This document shows positions 18,162-25,931 of a stretch of DNA of 64,000 nucleotides, one piece after another. The stretch is from contig CANLQG010000010.1 in NCBI GenBank assembly GCA_947493195.1, forward strand, positions 30,339-94,338, given 5' to 3'. Position 1 is the stretch's first letter. Each line of letters opens with the position of its first letter. The notes beneath the pieces were generated by a model. That model worked only from the letters and a program-made list of their open reading frames with translations. It did not search any database and was not told where the DNA came from. A program made the position numbers and the translations under genes. This DNA is from an uncultured Sphingomonadaceae bacterium. GTDB lineage: Bacteria; Pseudomonadota; Alphaproteobacteria; Sphingomonadales; Sphingomonadaceae.

Positions 18162-18174
18162 TTGCACCGCACAA
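18162..18174. promoter_or_regulatory. TGC-rich dyad between divergent genes (site 5)
   Basis: TTGCACCGCACAA, extended to the arms TTATTG (159-164) and CAATAA (172-177). It lies between the dehydrogenase start (18085) and the gmd remnant (18238). Confidence 0.45.
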
Positions 18175-18177
18175 TAA

Positions 18178-18551
<374 letters not shown>

Positions 18552-19161
18552 GAGCGAAGCGAGGTCTGTCGTTGTTAGCGATTTTCCGCGACATGCCCAG
18601 AAGAGAAAATGATCCGCGGCCGATGCACTGGCGCATTGCCGCCATCACCGCGGTTGCCGAACGAGAACCTGTCGTGCTTCCCGGCGCGGCAAAGAGATCG
18701 CGTGAACGGGTAAATGCGGGCCAGCGTTAAGGCAAAGGGGGAATCGCTGGCCCTGACCACCAACCGGCTATCAGGAGTCGAATCAGCGGCTGCACACACA
18801 CTAGGATGTTGGGCCGAATAGGCGAATCCGCACGGAAGGCGCTACGAACTTGCGACCAACAACGAGAAACGATGCTCATACCTTTGGGGCCTATGATGAT
18901 GGAGCCGACGAACACGTGACCGGCACTCTTCACAAAAAGGTAAAGCGGCGTCGGAAAAACAACTCGACCGATGCCCATTAATCAAAAAACGAAATCGAAA
19001 CGATCATCGATATGGGCGAATAGATCGCAGGAATGGCGCAAACCTTCTGGAAGCAGCCAGGAGGCGCAGGCTGACCGTTAGCGCCGGCGATTGGCGGAGT
19101 ACGTATCGGAATGGAAGACCTACCGCTATGTCGGGGGGATCTTTTTGCCGGAGGAGCCCAT
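18552..19161. other. Gap with no credible gene, after the gmd breakpoint
   Basis: The 610 bp contain only short, low-quality open frames on both strands. A hairpin with eight-base arms GGCCAGCG (18719-18726) and CGCTGGCC (18745-18752) is visible. The abrupt loss of gmd homology suggests that this DNA arrived by insertion or deletion. No transposase motif was recognised. Confidence 0.5.
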
Positions 19162-19671
19162 CTAGCGCAGGCTGTATTGCTTGCGAATGTTCTCAAGAAC
19201 AGCCGGATAGAGAGGATCCTCGAATTTCAGGCCCACGGAATGATCTCGCCGCCATCTGACTACCGCCGCAATAGGGCCGACAGCGCCGATCTTGATAGTC
19301 ACCAGCGAGCCGGGAGGGGCGCCCGAATAATCCTCGATCCGGCATCCACGCGTGGACAGATCGAAGATGGTCACCTCTCGACTTCCCCGCGATCCGTAGA
19401 GCTTGCCTATCACAGTGACGTCATACCTGGGCTCATCCCGCTCTTTCTGCGCTCTATCGGCGGGTTGCGTTTCGACGTTGGTGTTGACGGGCTTGCGCTC
19501 GCTTGTCGGCTTATCCCGCTGCGGTGGCGCGGGAGGGTTAAGGTCATTGAAAAGCTTCTCTGCCGCGGCCCAGAAGTTCTGTTCAGACCCCAGATTTACC
19601 GCAGGCTTTCCGTTAAGCCAGCAGGCCCAAACTTCTCCGTCCCGTGATACCAAGAAGGGGTCGTCATTCAT
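19162..19671 (-). CDS. PilZ domain protein (probable c-di-GMP receptor)
   Basis: A 169-residue soluble protein. Residues 1-45 (VSRDGEVWACWLNGKPAV, SEQNFWAAAEKLFNDL) form a small N-terminal region, then comes a Pro/Lys/Glu-rich linker (about 46-80). The C-terminal PilZ domain carries both c-di-GMP-binding motifs: RxxxR as RDEPR (about residues 79-83) and DxSxxG as DLSTRG (about 104-109), followed by CRIEDYSGAPPGSLVTIKI and VVRWRRDHSVGLKFEDPL. Because it lies beside the polysaccharide locus it may couple c-di-GMP to polymer production; that link is an inference from position. Confidence 0.85.
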   Translation of the reverse strand: MNDDPFLVSRDGEVWACWLNGKPAVNLGSEQNFWAAAEKLFNDLNPPAPPQRDKPTSERKPVNTNVETQPADRAQKERDEPRYDVTVIGKLYGSRGSREVTIFDLSTRGCRIEDYSGAPPGSLVTIKIGAVGPIAAVVRWRRDHSVGLKFEDPLYPAVLENIRKQYSLR

Positions 19672-20111
19672 CAGTATGATGTCACCTTGGCTTCGAATTC
19701 AACTTGCCCAGCAAAACTACCGGGAATGACCTTGTTCCAGGTAAGAACCACGGTCGGGGAGTGCTGGAAAATCCCAACGGGTGCAACCGCTTTGGTATTC
19801 TCGTTTATGTCGTTTATGGTACACAATCGCCGGAGTTAGCGGGAATTTGATGTTCATCTGACTGATACCCCACGCGTTACCAACTTCAAGCTGCATAACA
19901 CTTCGTATTGCGGCCGCTTGGGGCATTGGAACGCTTCCCGCAGACAAGCAATCGCCCCCTCCTGCTCCGGTGCCGATGAAATTCGGAAAGGCGAAGCGTC
20001 ACCTGCTGCCAAACACCGCGCGTAAACCATTTCCCATATGGATTTTGAAGCAGTTATGCGGCAGAACTTCCCTGTCGCGGCTGCGGGGGCCGCTTCTCTT
20101 AGGGGGAACTC
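19672..20111. other. Intergenic gap between divergent PilZ and exported-protein genes
   Basis: The 440 bp hold no recognised gene. Short frames exist on both strands but show no family motif or good ribosome site. The last bases (AGGGGGAACTC) form the Shine-Dalgarno region of the gene at 20112. Confidence 0.5.
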
Positions 20112-20774
20112 ATGAAAAAGATTGCTCTGGTCGTCGCACTCGCGGCGGCAGTCACCACGCCTGTGCTCGCTCAAGACGCGGCTGCGCCTCTCCAGGTTCA
20201 GCGCCAGAGCGAGGGTAACGCCTACCTGTCGGCCAACACCGAAATCAGGTTGCGGATGAACCAGGACGTTTCCACTCGCGGAGATTCATGGAATGAAGGC
20301 GACACCTTCAATCTGACCGTTTCGAACGACGTGATGCTTGGAGATTACGTTGTAATTCCCGAAGGCAGCAAGGGCGTTGGCCGGATCACGTGGCTGACCA
20401 GTCGGGGCATGTTCGGCAAGTCGGGCAAGATGGATATCGAACTGGAGTACGTCGAAGTCGGTGGTCGTCAGATTCCGATCAACGGTACATATCGCCAGGA
20501 AGGTGAGGGAAACACTCTTGCCACAGTCGGCGGTGTTGTTCTCGCAGGGGTCTTTGGTGGTTTCATCACAGGGCGCAGCGCGGTAATTCCGGCAGACCGT
20601 GAGCTCGCAGCTACCACCGAAAACAATCTCGAACTCTCCATCCCTGCGAGTGCGGTTCGCCGTGAACCTGTGGGCGTTGCACAGATCGCCCCGCGCGGCC
20701 CTTCGGCTCCGATCGTGCAGGCAGGGGCAGTAACTACGCTTGAAGCCGAAACCGAAACGACTTTGCCAGAGTGA
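20112..20774 (+). CDS. Exported protein of unknown function, TrbI/VirB10-like beta region
   Basis: A 220-residue protein with a clear Sec signal peptide (KKIALVVALAAAVTTPVLAQ, cleavage after about residue 21). The mature part has a beta-rich core: NTEIRLRMNQDVS, LTVSNDVMLGDYVVIPEGSKGVGRITWL, GMFGKSGKMDIELEYVEVGGRQIPI. The phrase VVIPEGSKGVG resembles the 'insoluble to soluble switch' beta region of VirB10/TrbI-type proteins, but the rest does not match. A Gly-rich hydrophobic stretch (VGGVVLAGVFGGFITG) follows. It has a strong ribosome site. Followed after 9 bp by a 40-residue protein and a nuclease, suggesting an operon. Function not assigned. Confidence 0.75.
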   Translation: MKKIALVVALAAAVTTPVLAQDAAAPLQVQRQSEGNAYLSANTEIRLRMNQDVSTRGDSWNEGDTFNLTVSNDVMLGDYVVIPEGSKGVGRITWLTSRGMFGKSGKMDIELEYVEVGGRQIPINGTYRQEGEGNTLATVGGVVLAGVFGGFITGRSAVIPADRELAATTENNLELSIPASAVRREPVGVAQIAPRGPSAPIVQAGAVTTLEAETETTLPE

Positions 20775-20783
20775 AGCATCCAC

Positions 20784-20906
20784 ATGCTTAGAGAGCCAAG
20801 TGACCGAAGCACCGAGGGGCCGAGTTTGCTCAAGGACGCGCTCGGCCTCCTGGCGCTCGCTCTGGCGATTATCTTTCTCCCACCATTGATTAGGATGCTT
20901 TTATGA
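20784..20906 (+). CDS. 40-residue single-span membrane protein
   Basis: The frame starts at the ATG at 20784 and ends at the TGA at 20904-20906, encoding 40 residues. A hydrophilic N-terminus (LREPSDRSTEGPS) is followed by one hydrophobic helix (ALGLLALALAIIFLPPLIRM). Its stop overlaps the thermonuclease start as ATGA, so translation is coupled, which supports it being real. It lies 9 bp after the exported protein gene. Family unknown. Confidence 0.6.
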   Translation: MLREPSDRSTEGPSLLKDALGLLALALAIIFLPPLIRMLL

Positions 20907-21259
20907 TCCTTGCAGCTCTTTCGCTCGCTTTCGCAGTCTGCCCTGCCGACGGCATCCGCATCACATGTGTGCATGATGGCGATACGTTCATTGTCGAACG
21001 AGAGCGGATCCGGATTGCCGATATCGATACACCGGAACTCGACGGGCAGTGCGGCTATGAGAGCAACCTTGCTATTCAAGCGCGCAATCGGCTGGTGCAG
21101 CTTCTCAATGCTGGGAACTTCGAAATCCGGCGGCAAGGCGAAGATCGATATGGCCGGACGCTCGCTATTGTCGTGAACAGCCGTGGCTCGATAGGCGACC
21201 AGCTTGTGGGTGAGGGGTTGGCGCGGACCTGGAGCGGGCGGCGGGAGCCATGGTGTTGA
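20903..21259 (+). CDS. Thermonuclease (SNase-like) family protein
   Basis: A 118-residue staphylococcal-nuclease-like protein with a short hydrophobic N-terminus (ILAALSLAFAVCPADG) that may be a signal peptide. The fold signature is clear: CVHDGDTFIVERERIRIADIDTPE, with the metal-binding Asp residues and Arg of the family, then RQGEDRYGRTLAIV with the second Arg region, and GDQLVGEGLARTW near the end. It probably cleaves DNA or RNA in the periplasm or at the surface. Its ATG overlaps the stop of the 40-residue membrane protein. Confidence 0.88.
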   Translation: MILAALSLAFAVCPADGIRITCVHDGDTFIVERERIRIADIDTPELDGQCGYESNLAIQARNRLVQLLNAGNFEIRRQGEDRYGRTLAIVVNSRGSIGDQLVGEGLARTWSGRREPWC

Positions 21260-21381
21260 CAGGTGCGTTCGCGACGAAATGTGGATAACCTCAACGGCTC
21301 GAAATTTTCATACTTGCTTTCAAACCTCATTCGAATAACCGCGCGTCGCCCACTAAAGGGCTGATACAAAAGGTAATACTA

Positions 21382-22059
21382 ATGAGGTCTAAGCTTTTCT
21401 TTCTCGCTACTGCGGCCACTTGCGTAGCGACGCCTGCTTTTGCCCAGGAGAATGCCGATATCTCGGGATTCCGAGTGGAGGTTATTTCCGGACTGGACCG
21501 CGTCTCTACCGGAGCGGACGATACTTCGGACTTCGATCAGAATGATGACGGCCTGATTTATGGTGCGGGCCTAGGCTACGATTTCGATCTGGGCGGCTAC
21601 ACCGTGGGGATCGAAGCCGAAATCGCAGAAGCTACGACCGGCGTGTCCGAATCCTACGTCGGCGACCTCGATGGCTATGATGTCGATGGCACGCTCGCAC
21701 TCGACGCTTCCGAAGACATTTACGTCGGAGCTCGCCTTGGAATGCGGATCAATCGCTGGGCGCAAGTTTACGCCAAGGGCGGCTACACGATGGCGAGCGC
21801 CGAGCTCTCCGCCATCGGCACGGTCGATGGCACCGCTTATGACGAAGTAATCGACACTGACCTTGAGGGTTTCCGCGTTGGTGCCGGCCTGGAAGGCAAC
21901 GTCTCGGGCAACTTCTATGGCAAGCTCGAGTATCGCTACTCCGCCTATAGCGGCATCTCCGGGGAATATGATGGGGTCTCCGGGGACTTCGACGAATTGT
22001 TCGACGTTATCGACGTCAACCGTCACCAGGTCGCTGTGGGCCTGGGCTATCGGTTCTAA
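21382..22059 (+). CDS. Outer-membrane beta-barrel protein (porin/OmpA-like barrel)
   Basis: A 225-residue protein with signal peptide (RSKLFFLATAATCVATPAFAQE). The mature part alternates beta strands and ends in a terminal aromatic residue after VAVGLGYRF, the BamA recognition pattern. Strands such as DGLIYGAGLGYDFDLGGYTVGIEAEI and GFRVGAGLEGNVSGNFYGKLEYRYSAYSG fit the eight-stranded barrel family PF13505. Mature sequence is very acidic. It probably is a small outer-membrane protein of unknown ligand. A hairpin terminator follows. Confidence 0.85.
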   Translation: MRSKLFFLATAATCVATPAFAQENADISGFRVEVISGLDRVSTGADDTSDFDQNDDGLIYGAGLGYDFDLGGYTVGIEAEIAEATTGVSESYVGDLDGYDVDGTLALDASEDIYVGARLGMRINRWAQVYAKGGYTMASAELSAIGTVDGTAYDEVIDTDLEGFRVGAGLEGNVSGNFYGKLEYRYSAYSGISGEYDGVSGDFDELFDVIDVNRHQVAVGLGYRF

Positions 22060-22101
22060 TGCAATAGTGCTAGGCCGTGTCGACCGATGCGGCCAGCCTT
22101 T

Positions 22102-22140
22102 GCCCTGTCCTCCACATAGCGAAATGTGAAAAGACAGGGC
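22102..22140. terminator. Hairpin between convergent genes
   Basis: Outer arms GCCCTGTC (22102-22109) and GACAGGGC (22133-22140) enclose inner arms CACAT and ATGTG. It lies between the barrel gene (+) and the end of the small minus-strand genes, so it may serve both. There is no strong T run. Confidence 0.55.
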
Positions 22141-22162
22141 CTCGCAGCTCCTTTCCCGGGCG

Positions 22163-22435
22163 TCAGGGTTTATCGGTTATCACCTGAAGCAGCTGCGGAA
22201 AGGCTCCCGCAACTTGGACGCAGTCACTCGTATCACCAAGGGGGGCCGCAACTGCTGAGCCTCCGCGGTATGTAGCACTGTGGACAGCGAAACGATCATT
22301 GCCGACATGCGCAGGCAACCACTCGTCTAAGCGAAGGAGGTCAGCGCCGAGGCCGGTGTCAGGCACAAGAAATGTAACTTGAATTGCGAACCGAAAATCA
22401 TCAATGGCGGCCCTCAATGCGCTGCGCCTGGTCAC
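22163..22435 (-). CDS. Hypothetical 90-residue protein, GTG start
   Basis: A frame starting at the GTG at 22433-22435, whose bases overlap the stop of the upstream 30-residue gene as GTGA. It encodes about 90 residues without a signal or membrane segment (RSALRAAIDDFRFAIQVTFL, TGLGADLLRLDEWLPAHVGN, AGAFPQLLQVITDKP). A longer ATG frame to 22549 is possible, but the overlap favours the GTG. No family is recognised. It is the last gene of a run of small minus-strand genes. Confidence 0.5.
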   Translation of the reverse strand: MTRRSALRAAIDDFRFAIQVTFLVPDTGLGADLLRLDEWLPAHVGNDRFAVHSATYRGGSAVAAPLGDTSDCVQVAGAFPQLLQVITDKP

Positions 22436-22524
22436 GGTTTCCGCCTGACCGACCAGACAAGGGCGGAGAGCGCCGTGACAAGCGCTGCGAGGGCAATTAC
22501 CGCGGCAGGATCGAGAATGAACAT
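22432..22524 (-). CDS. 30-residue membrane peptide
   Basis: The ATG at 22522-22524 has GGAGG four bases upstream (complement of 22529-22533). The peptide is a single hydrophobic helix (ALAALVTALSALVWSV) ending in positive charges (RRKP), as expected for a short inner-membrane protein. Its TGA overlaps the next GTG start. Family unknown; phage-like small membrane proteins look similar. Confidence 0.55.
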   Translation of the reverse strand: MFILDPAAVIALAALVTALSALVWSVRRKP

Positions 22525-22584
22525 GGGGCCTCCGAATCAGTTGCGCCACGCCTTGTTCACCAATTGTTCCAAGTAGGAAAGTGG

Positions 22585-22803
22585 CTAGTCTGGCAGCGTC
22601 TCATCCTGGTCGTGGATCGGGATCGGTCCGGTGCGAAGCTCGGCCAGGCGATTAGCCACTTGCCGCCAAAGCTTCGCCCCCTCGTGTTCCCTGGCTTGTG
22701 AAAGCTCTTCGATCCGAGTTGCGATGAACGCATGGCCACCATCGCCATGCTGCTTCTCGACCCACAGCGCCATGCCCCAGATCTCCTTGTCGCGTGTCAT
22801 CAT
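22585..22803 (-). CDS. DUF6961-like small protein
   Basis: A 72-residue protein whose N-terminus (TRDKEIWGMALWVEKQHGD) and pattern FIATRIEELSQAREHEGAKLWRQVANRLAEL match small proteins common in Sphingomonadales that I know as DUF6961. Predicted to be helical. Either of the two tandem ATGs (22803 or 22800) may be the start. The function is unknown; such genes often sit in prophage-like or accessory regions. Confidence 0.7.
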   Translation of the reverse strand: MMTRDKEIWGMALWVEKQHGDGGHAFIATRIEELSQAREHEGAKLWRQVANRLAELRTGPIPIHDQDETLPD

Positions 22804-22822
22804 CGCAGTTAGAGGAAAAACA

Positions 22823-22894
22823 TCATTGGGTTTCGCCCCAGATTACGATCGCCGCAGCCATGAACACCAGCAGCAGTAGCGCGCCAAAGACCAT
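22823..22894 (-). CDS. Possible 23-residue membrane peptide
   Basis: A very short frame (ATG at 22892-22894) encoding one hydrophobic helix, VFGALLLLVFMAAAIVIWGE. It fits neatly between the 49-residue gene and the DUF6961-like gene, with AAGG upstream of the start. The size makes the call uncertain. Confidence 0.35.
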   Translation of the reverse strand: MVFGALLLLVFMAAAIVIWGETQ

Positions 22895-22916
22895 GCGACC
22901 TTGCGGGGAGAGTGAC

Positions 22917-23066
22917 TCAAGCAGCCTCAAGTCGCTCTCGGTACCGGGCTAATGCCTCTTCGGCGTCCAGCGTGATTACAAGCATCTGCTCGCCGGTCGT
23001 TCCGAGGTGCAGATGCTCCAACCATAGACGGACCTTGTGGGCATCTTGGGTGTCCAGGGTGGTCAT
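22917..23066 (-). CDS. Hypothetical 49-residue protein
   Basis: The frame from the ATG at 23064-23066 to the TGA at 22917-22919 encodes 49 residues (TLDTQDAHKVRLWLEHLHLG, MLVITLDAEEALARYRERLE). It is mostly helical, soluble and acidic, without recognised motifs. It would be the first gene of the small-gene run. No strong ribosome site is seen. Confidence 0.5.
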   Translation of the reverse strand: MTTLDTQDAHKVRLWLEHLHLGTTGEQMLVITLDAEEALARYRERLEAA

Positions 23067-23459
23067 CGGTACCAAAGCTCTCTGCGTCGACTGCTGATGC
23101 GTGCCATACCTTCGTGCATGATTTGATCGCCTGATGGCCTGCGGCTGTCAACGACGATGACAAGAGTGCGGTCGCAGCCATTTTACCCTGTCGCCTGATC
23201 CACGAGAACACTTTCGCGGCGATCTTGTGAAGAGTAAATCGGAGACGGCGCATGAAAACTCGAGCTGTGGAGTTTCTTTGGCGTGGCCCCCGGCTTGCCC
23301 CCGGCGGGATTAGAGCAAGCCGCGTTCTTGCGCTGCTATCCAATCTGGAACTGCTCTGGGATAGAGCCCTCCGCCTTGCTCAGGTCCGGCGGGCTGGTTG
23401 CACCGGTCGAGTTTGCCACCCCGATCGCCTTCGGAGAGCCGAATAGGCTTTTCCATGTT
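23067..23459. other. Gap between small-gene run and IS3 relic
   Basis: The 393 bp contain no credible gene. The promoter for the small minus-strand genes should lie near 23070-23150. The right part probably is further decayed IS3 sequence. Confidence 0.4.
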
Positions 23460-23970
23460 CGGGACCCTTCCGGCCCCGGCGATGTCATGCACCCGACGGT
23501 AGCCATGACGGACATGCGTCTCGCAGATTCCTTGATACGCTTCGTCAGAAAGGTCGGATCGCTGCGACAGGACTGGTAATGGCAGGTCGAACGATCGAAG
23601 TGCAAAACCGGACATGCTCTGCGGGTCGTCACCTGCCAGTTCACCCGAACCGCGTCGATGATCTCGCGCTTGCGATCCGGCTTCAGAGCGTTGTTCCGCT
23701 TCGCTTCGCCGTCTGCGACTTCGCTTGATGACACCCTGCAGCGTCTCGCGATCCACAATCTGACCAACGATGATGCTCTTAAGCCGACCGTTCTCATCTT
23801 CCAGCTCACGCGGCCGCCGCCTATCCGATAACAAGACCCCGCGTATTTCTTCTTCAAGTTGAAACAGGTCGCCTGGCTGACCCCGCCTTGCGACAGGTCT
23901 CAGCCACCGGCGTGCCTTCCTCACCCTGCTTAACAACGAACGCTTTCCGCGCGTCCGTGAACTTCGATGT
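23460..23970 (-). pseudogene. Decayed IS3-family transposase (OrfA and start of OrfB)
   Basis: Translations in three minus-strand frames give pieces of an IS3 transposase. OrfA pieces are SKFTDARKAFVVKQGEEG, PVAETCRKAG, FNLKKKYAG, RELEDENGRLKSIIV and DRETLQGVI. OrfB pieces are PDRKREIIDAVRVNWQVTTR, CPVLHFDRSTCHYQS and RHGYRRVHD. Several frameshifts separate them and the DDE catalytic region is missing, so the element is dead. No clear terminal repeats were found. Confidence 0.85.
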
Positions 23971-24545
23971 GTTGGCTGCGCCGACCTTCGGCTCATGCAG
24001 TAACTCCTCGCCCAGCCAGGGATACATTTGGCGGAAAACTTTAACGTAGAATGGCCGGGTTTCCACGTGGCAAAGCAAACCTTGGATCAACATATCATCT
24101 GGATATGTTTTCTTTGACGATGCGCATACTTTGGAAACCATCGTTGCAGGTTAAAAACTTCTACAGTAGCCTTGTTTGGAAGGCGCGTTTTTCACTGGAC
24201 CCGTTAAGCGCGTCTTCGACTTTCTTGCATGGTTGTAGTGTGGGAGCCCACGGGGCGCTGTAGGATGGTGGGATAATTCTGGAATTGCGCCCTTCCGACG
24301 CTGAAGCTCCGAGACCCGCTCGATCCCGCGCTTATCTGATCCGGCCTAAGTAGCGGCAGACAGATGCGCTCTGCCGTCTTTATGGAGACCGGCATCTCGC
24401 GGGACACTTCGGATTCCTCTTGTCCGTGAAATACAGAGATCTCGTCTCGGAAGGCCGCTGCGGCTCAAGCAAATTTCGCCTATGAGCTCACGGTACGCGG
24501 GCGGAAGAACGCGTTCGCGAGGGAACGATCTGTAAACTCGACGGA
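23971..24545. other. Gap with no credible gene
   Basis: The 575 bp between the IS3 relic and the glycosylphosphotransferase have short open frames only. None shows a family motif. It lies downstream of the glycosylphosphotransferase gene and could include other decayed insertion sequences. Confidence 0.4.
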
Positions 24546-25931
24546 TCAGTACGCGTTCGAGTGGATGAGAACGCGAAATGTCTTCAGGATAATTTTCAGG
24601 TCGAGCCACGGTGACCACGTACTTATGTACTCCAGATCGTGGCGCACGCGTTCCGTCAGGTCTTTGCTTTCGTTTGTCGCTCCGCGAAAGCCCTTGATCT
24701 GGGCAAGTCCGGTCAGGCCCGGCTTCAGTGAGTGCCTGTCCCAGTACCGCCTGTCGACATGCCAGAAAAGCCGGTCACCCACCTGGGATTTGATCGCGTG
24801 GGGGCGAGGCCCGACGATGCTCATTTCGCCAACGACGACATTGATCAGCTGCGGCAACTCGTCGAGACTGGTCCGGCGAAGAACCTTGCCGACCTTCGTT
24901 ACGCGCTGGTCGTCCCGGGACGTTGATTGGTCCCCGTCCGTACCCGCCTGGTTGGGCGTCATCGAGCGGAACTTGTAGATCTCGAAGAAACGGTTGCCGC
25001 GCCCAACCCGCCTTTGCAGGAAGAATACCGGCCCCCCGTCTTCTATCTTGATGGCCACCGCAACGAGCAGGAACAGCGGGAGAAATGCTGCAAGCGCGGT
25101 AAGACTGAATGCAAGGTCCATCAGGCGTTTGATGACCCGGGCGCGTGCGCCAAGCGGCCCTGTCGAAATGACCAGTGTCGAAAATTCCGCTTCTCTTTTG
25201 AGGCTCAAGGCTCCCATTTCGAATAGCGCCTCCGAGACGACCTCACCATGGACACCGGCCGCACGAAGGATTTTTGCCCAATTCTGTCGTCGCTCCACCG
25301 AACACGAGACGATAACGCGATCCATGTTGCTGACCAGTTTGCCGAGCCTGTTGAGAGTTTCGGGATTGTCCATCTCCGGCGTTAATTCGAGCTCCGCCGC
25401 ATCGATGCGATAGGCATGCTCGAATCGCAGCTCGGGGCCGTCATCCTGGATGACAAGAATGTTGTGGAAGCCGGGTCCCCAGTAAGCCTCGGCCAGACGG
25501 AGCGCCAACACCCGGTGCGTGGCCAGCAGCATGCAGGACAACAGGAGGCCAAGACTGGAGGCCACTCTCGAAAATTCTGCTGTCGTCTTCGCGAAGAAAA
25601 GTACGAACAGGAGCATCGCTCCTGCAATGATTAACGCTGCGCATGCCCTTCGAGAGGCTCTCCACCAGCTGATAAAGGCATCGGTCGAGTAAGCGCCCTG
25701 GTAAACCGCTACGACGAGATAGAGGGGAATTATGAGTTTCGCAGCCACGCCCAGATTGTTGACCGGCAAACCGAGATACGCGATCTCTGCTGCGATAAAC
25801 GCCGTCAGAATGGCGAAGCCATCCACTATCATCAGATACAGGGCAAATTGTAAACGCTTGTGCTTCATTGACGGTGCGATAGCCGTTGCAGCTCGCGATA
25901 CGAAATTCGATCTTGTCTGCGGAGCGTTCAA
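24546..25931 (-). CDS. Undecaprenyl-phosphate glycosylphosphotransferase (priming enzyme, WbaP/ExoY/GumD type)
   Basis: A 461-residue polytopic membrane protein that starts repeat-unit assembly by moving a sugar-1-phosphate to undecaprenyl phosphate. Four N-terminal helices (about residues 25-145) precede a Rossmann-like middle ([13 protein letters not shown]), a fifth hydrophobic segment ([25 protein letters not shown]) and the catalytic sugar transferase domain. Signatures in that domain are [54 protein letters not shown] and [17 protein letters not shown]. It most likely serves the Wzx/Wzy locus although it is separated from it by accessory DNA. Confidence 0.9.
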   Translation of the reverse strand: MNAPQTRSNFVSRAATAIAPSMKHKRLQFALYLMIVDGFAILTAFIAAEIAYLGLPVNNLGVAAKLIIPLYLVVAVYQGAYSTDAFISWWRASRRACAALIIAGAMLLFVLFFAKTTAEFSRVASSLGLLLSCMLLATHRVLALRLAEAYWGPGFHNILVIQDDGPELRFEHAYRIDAAELELTPEMDNPETLNRLGKLVSNMDRVIVSCSVERRQNWAKILRAAGVHGEVVSEALFEMGALSLKREAEFSTLVISTGPLGARARVIKRLMDLAFSLTALAAFLPLFLLVAVAIKIEDGGPVFFLQRRVGRGNRFFEIYKFRSMTPNQAGTDGDQSTSRDDQRVTKVGKVLRRTSLDELPQLINVVVGEMSIVGPRPHAIKSQVGDRLFWHVDRRYWDRHSLKPGLTGLAQIKGFRGATNESKDLTERVRHDLEYISTWSPWLDLKIILKTFRVLIHSNAY

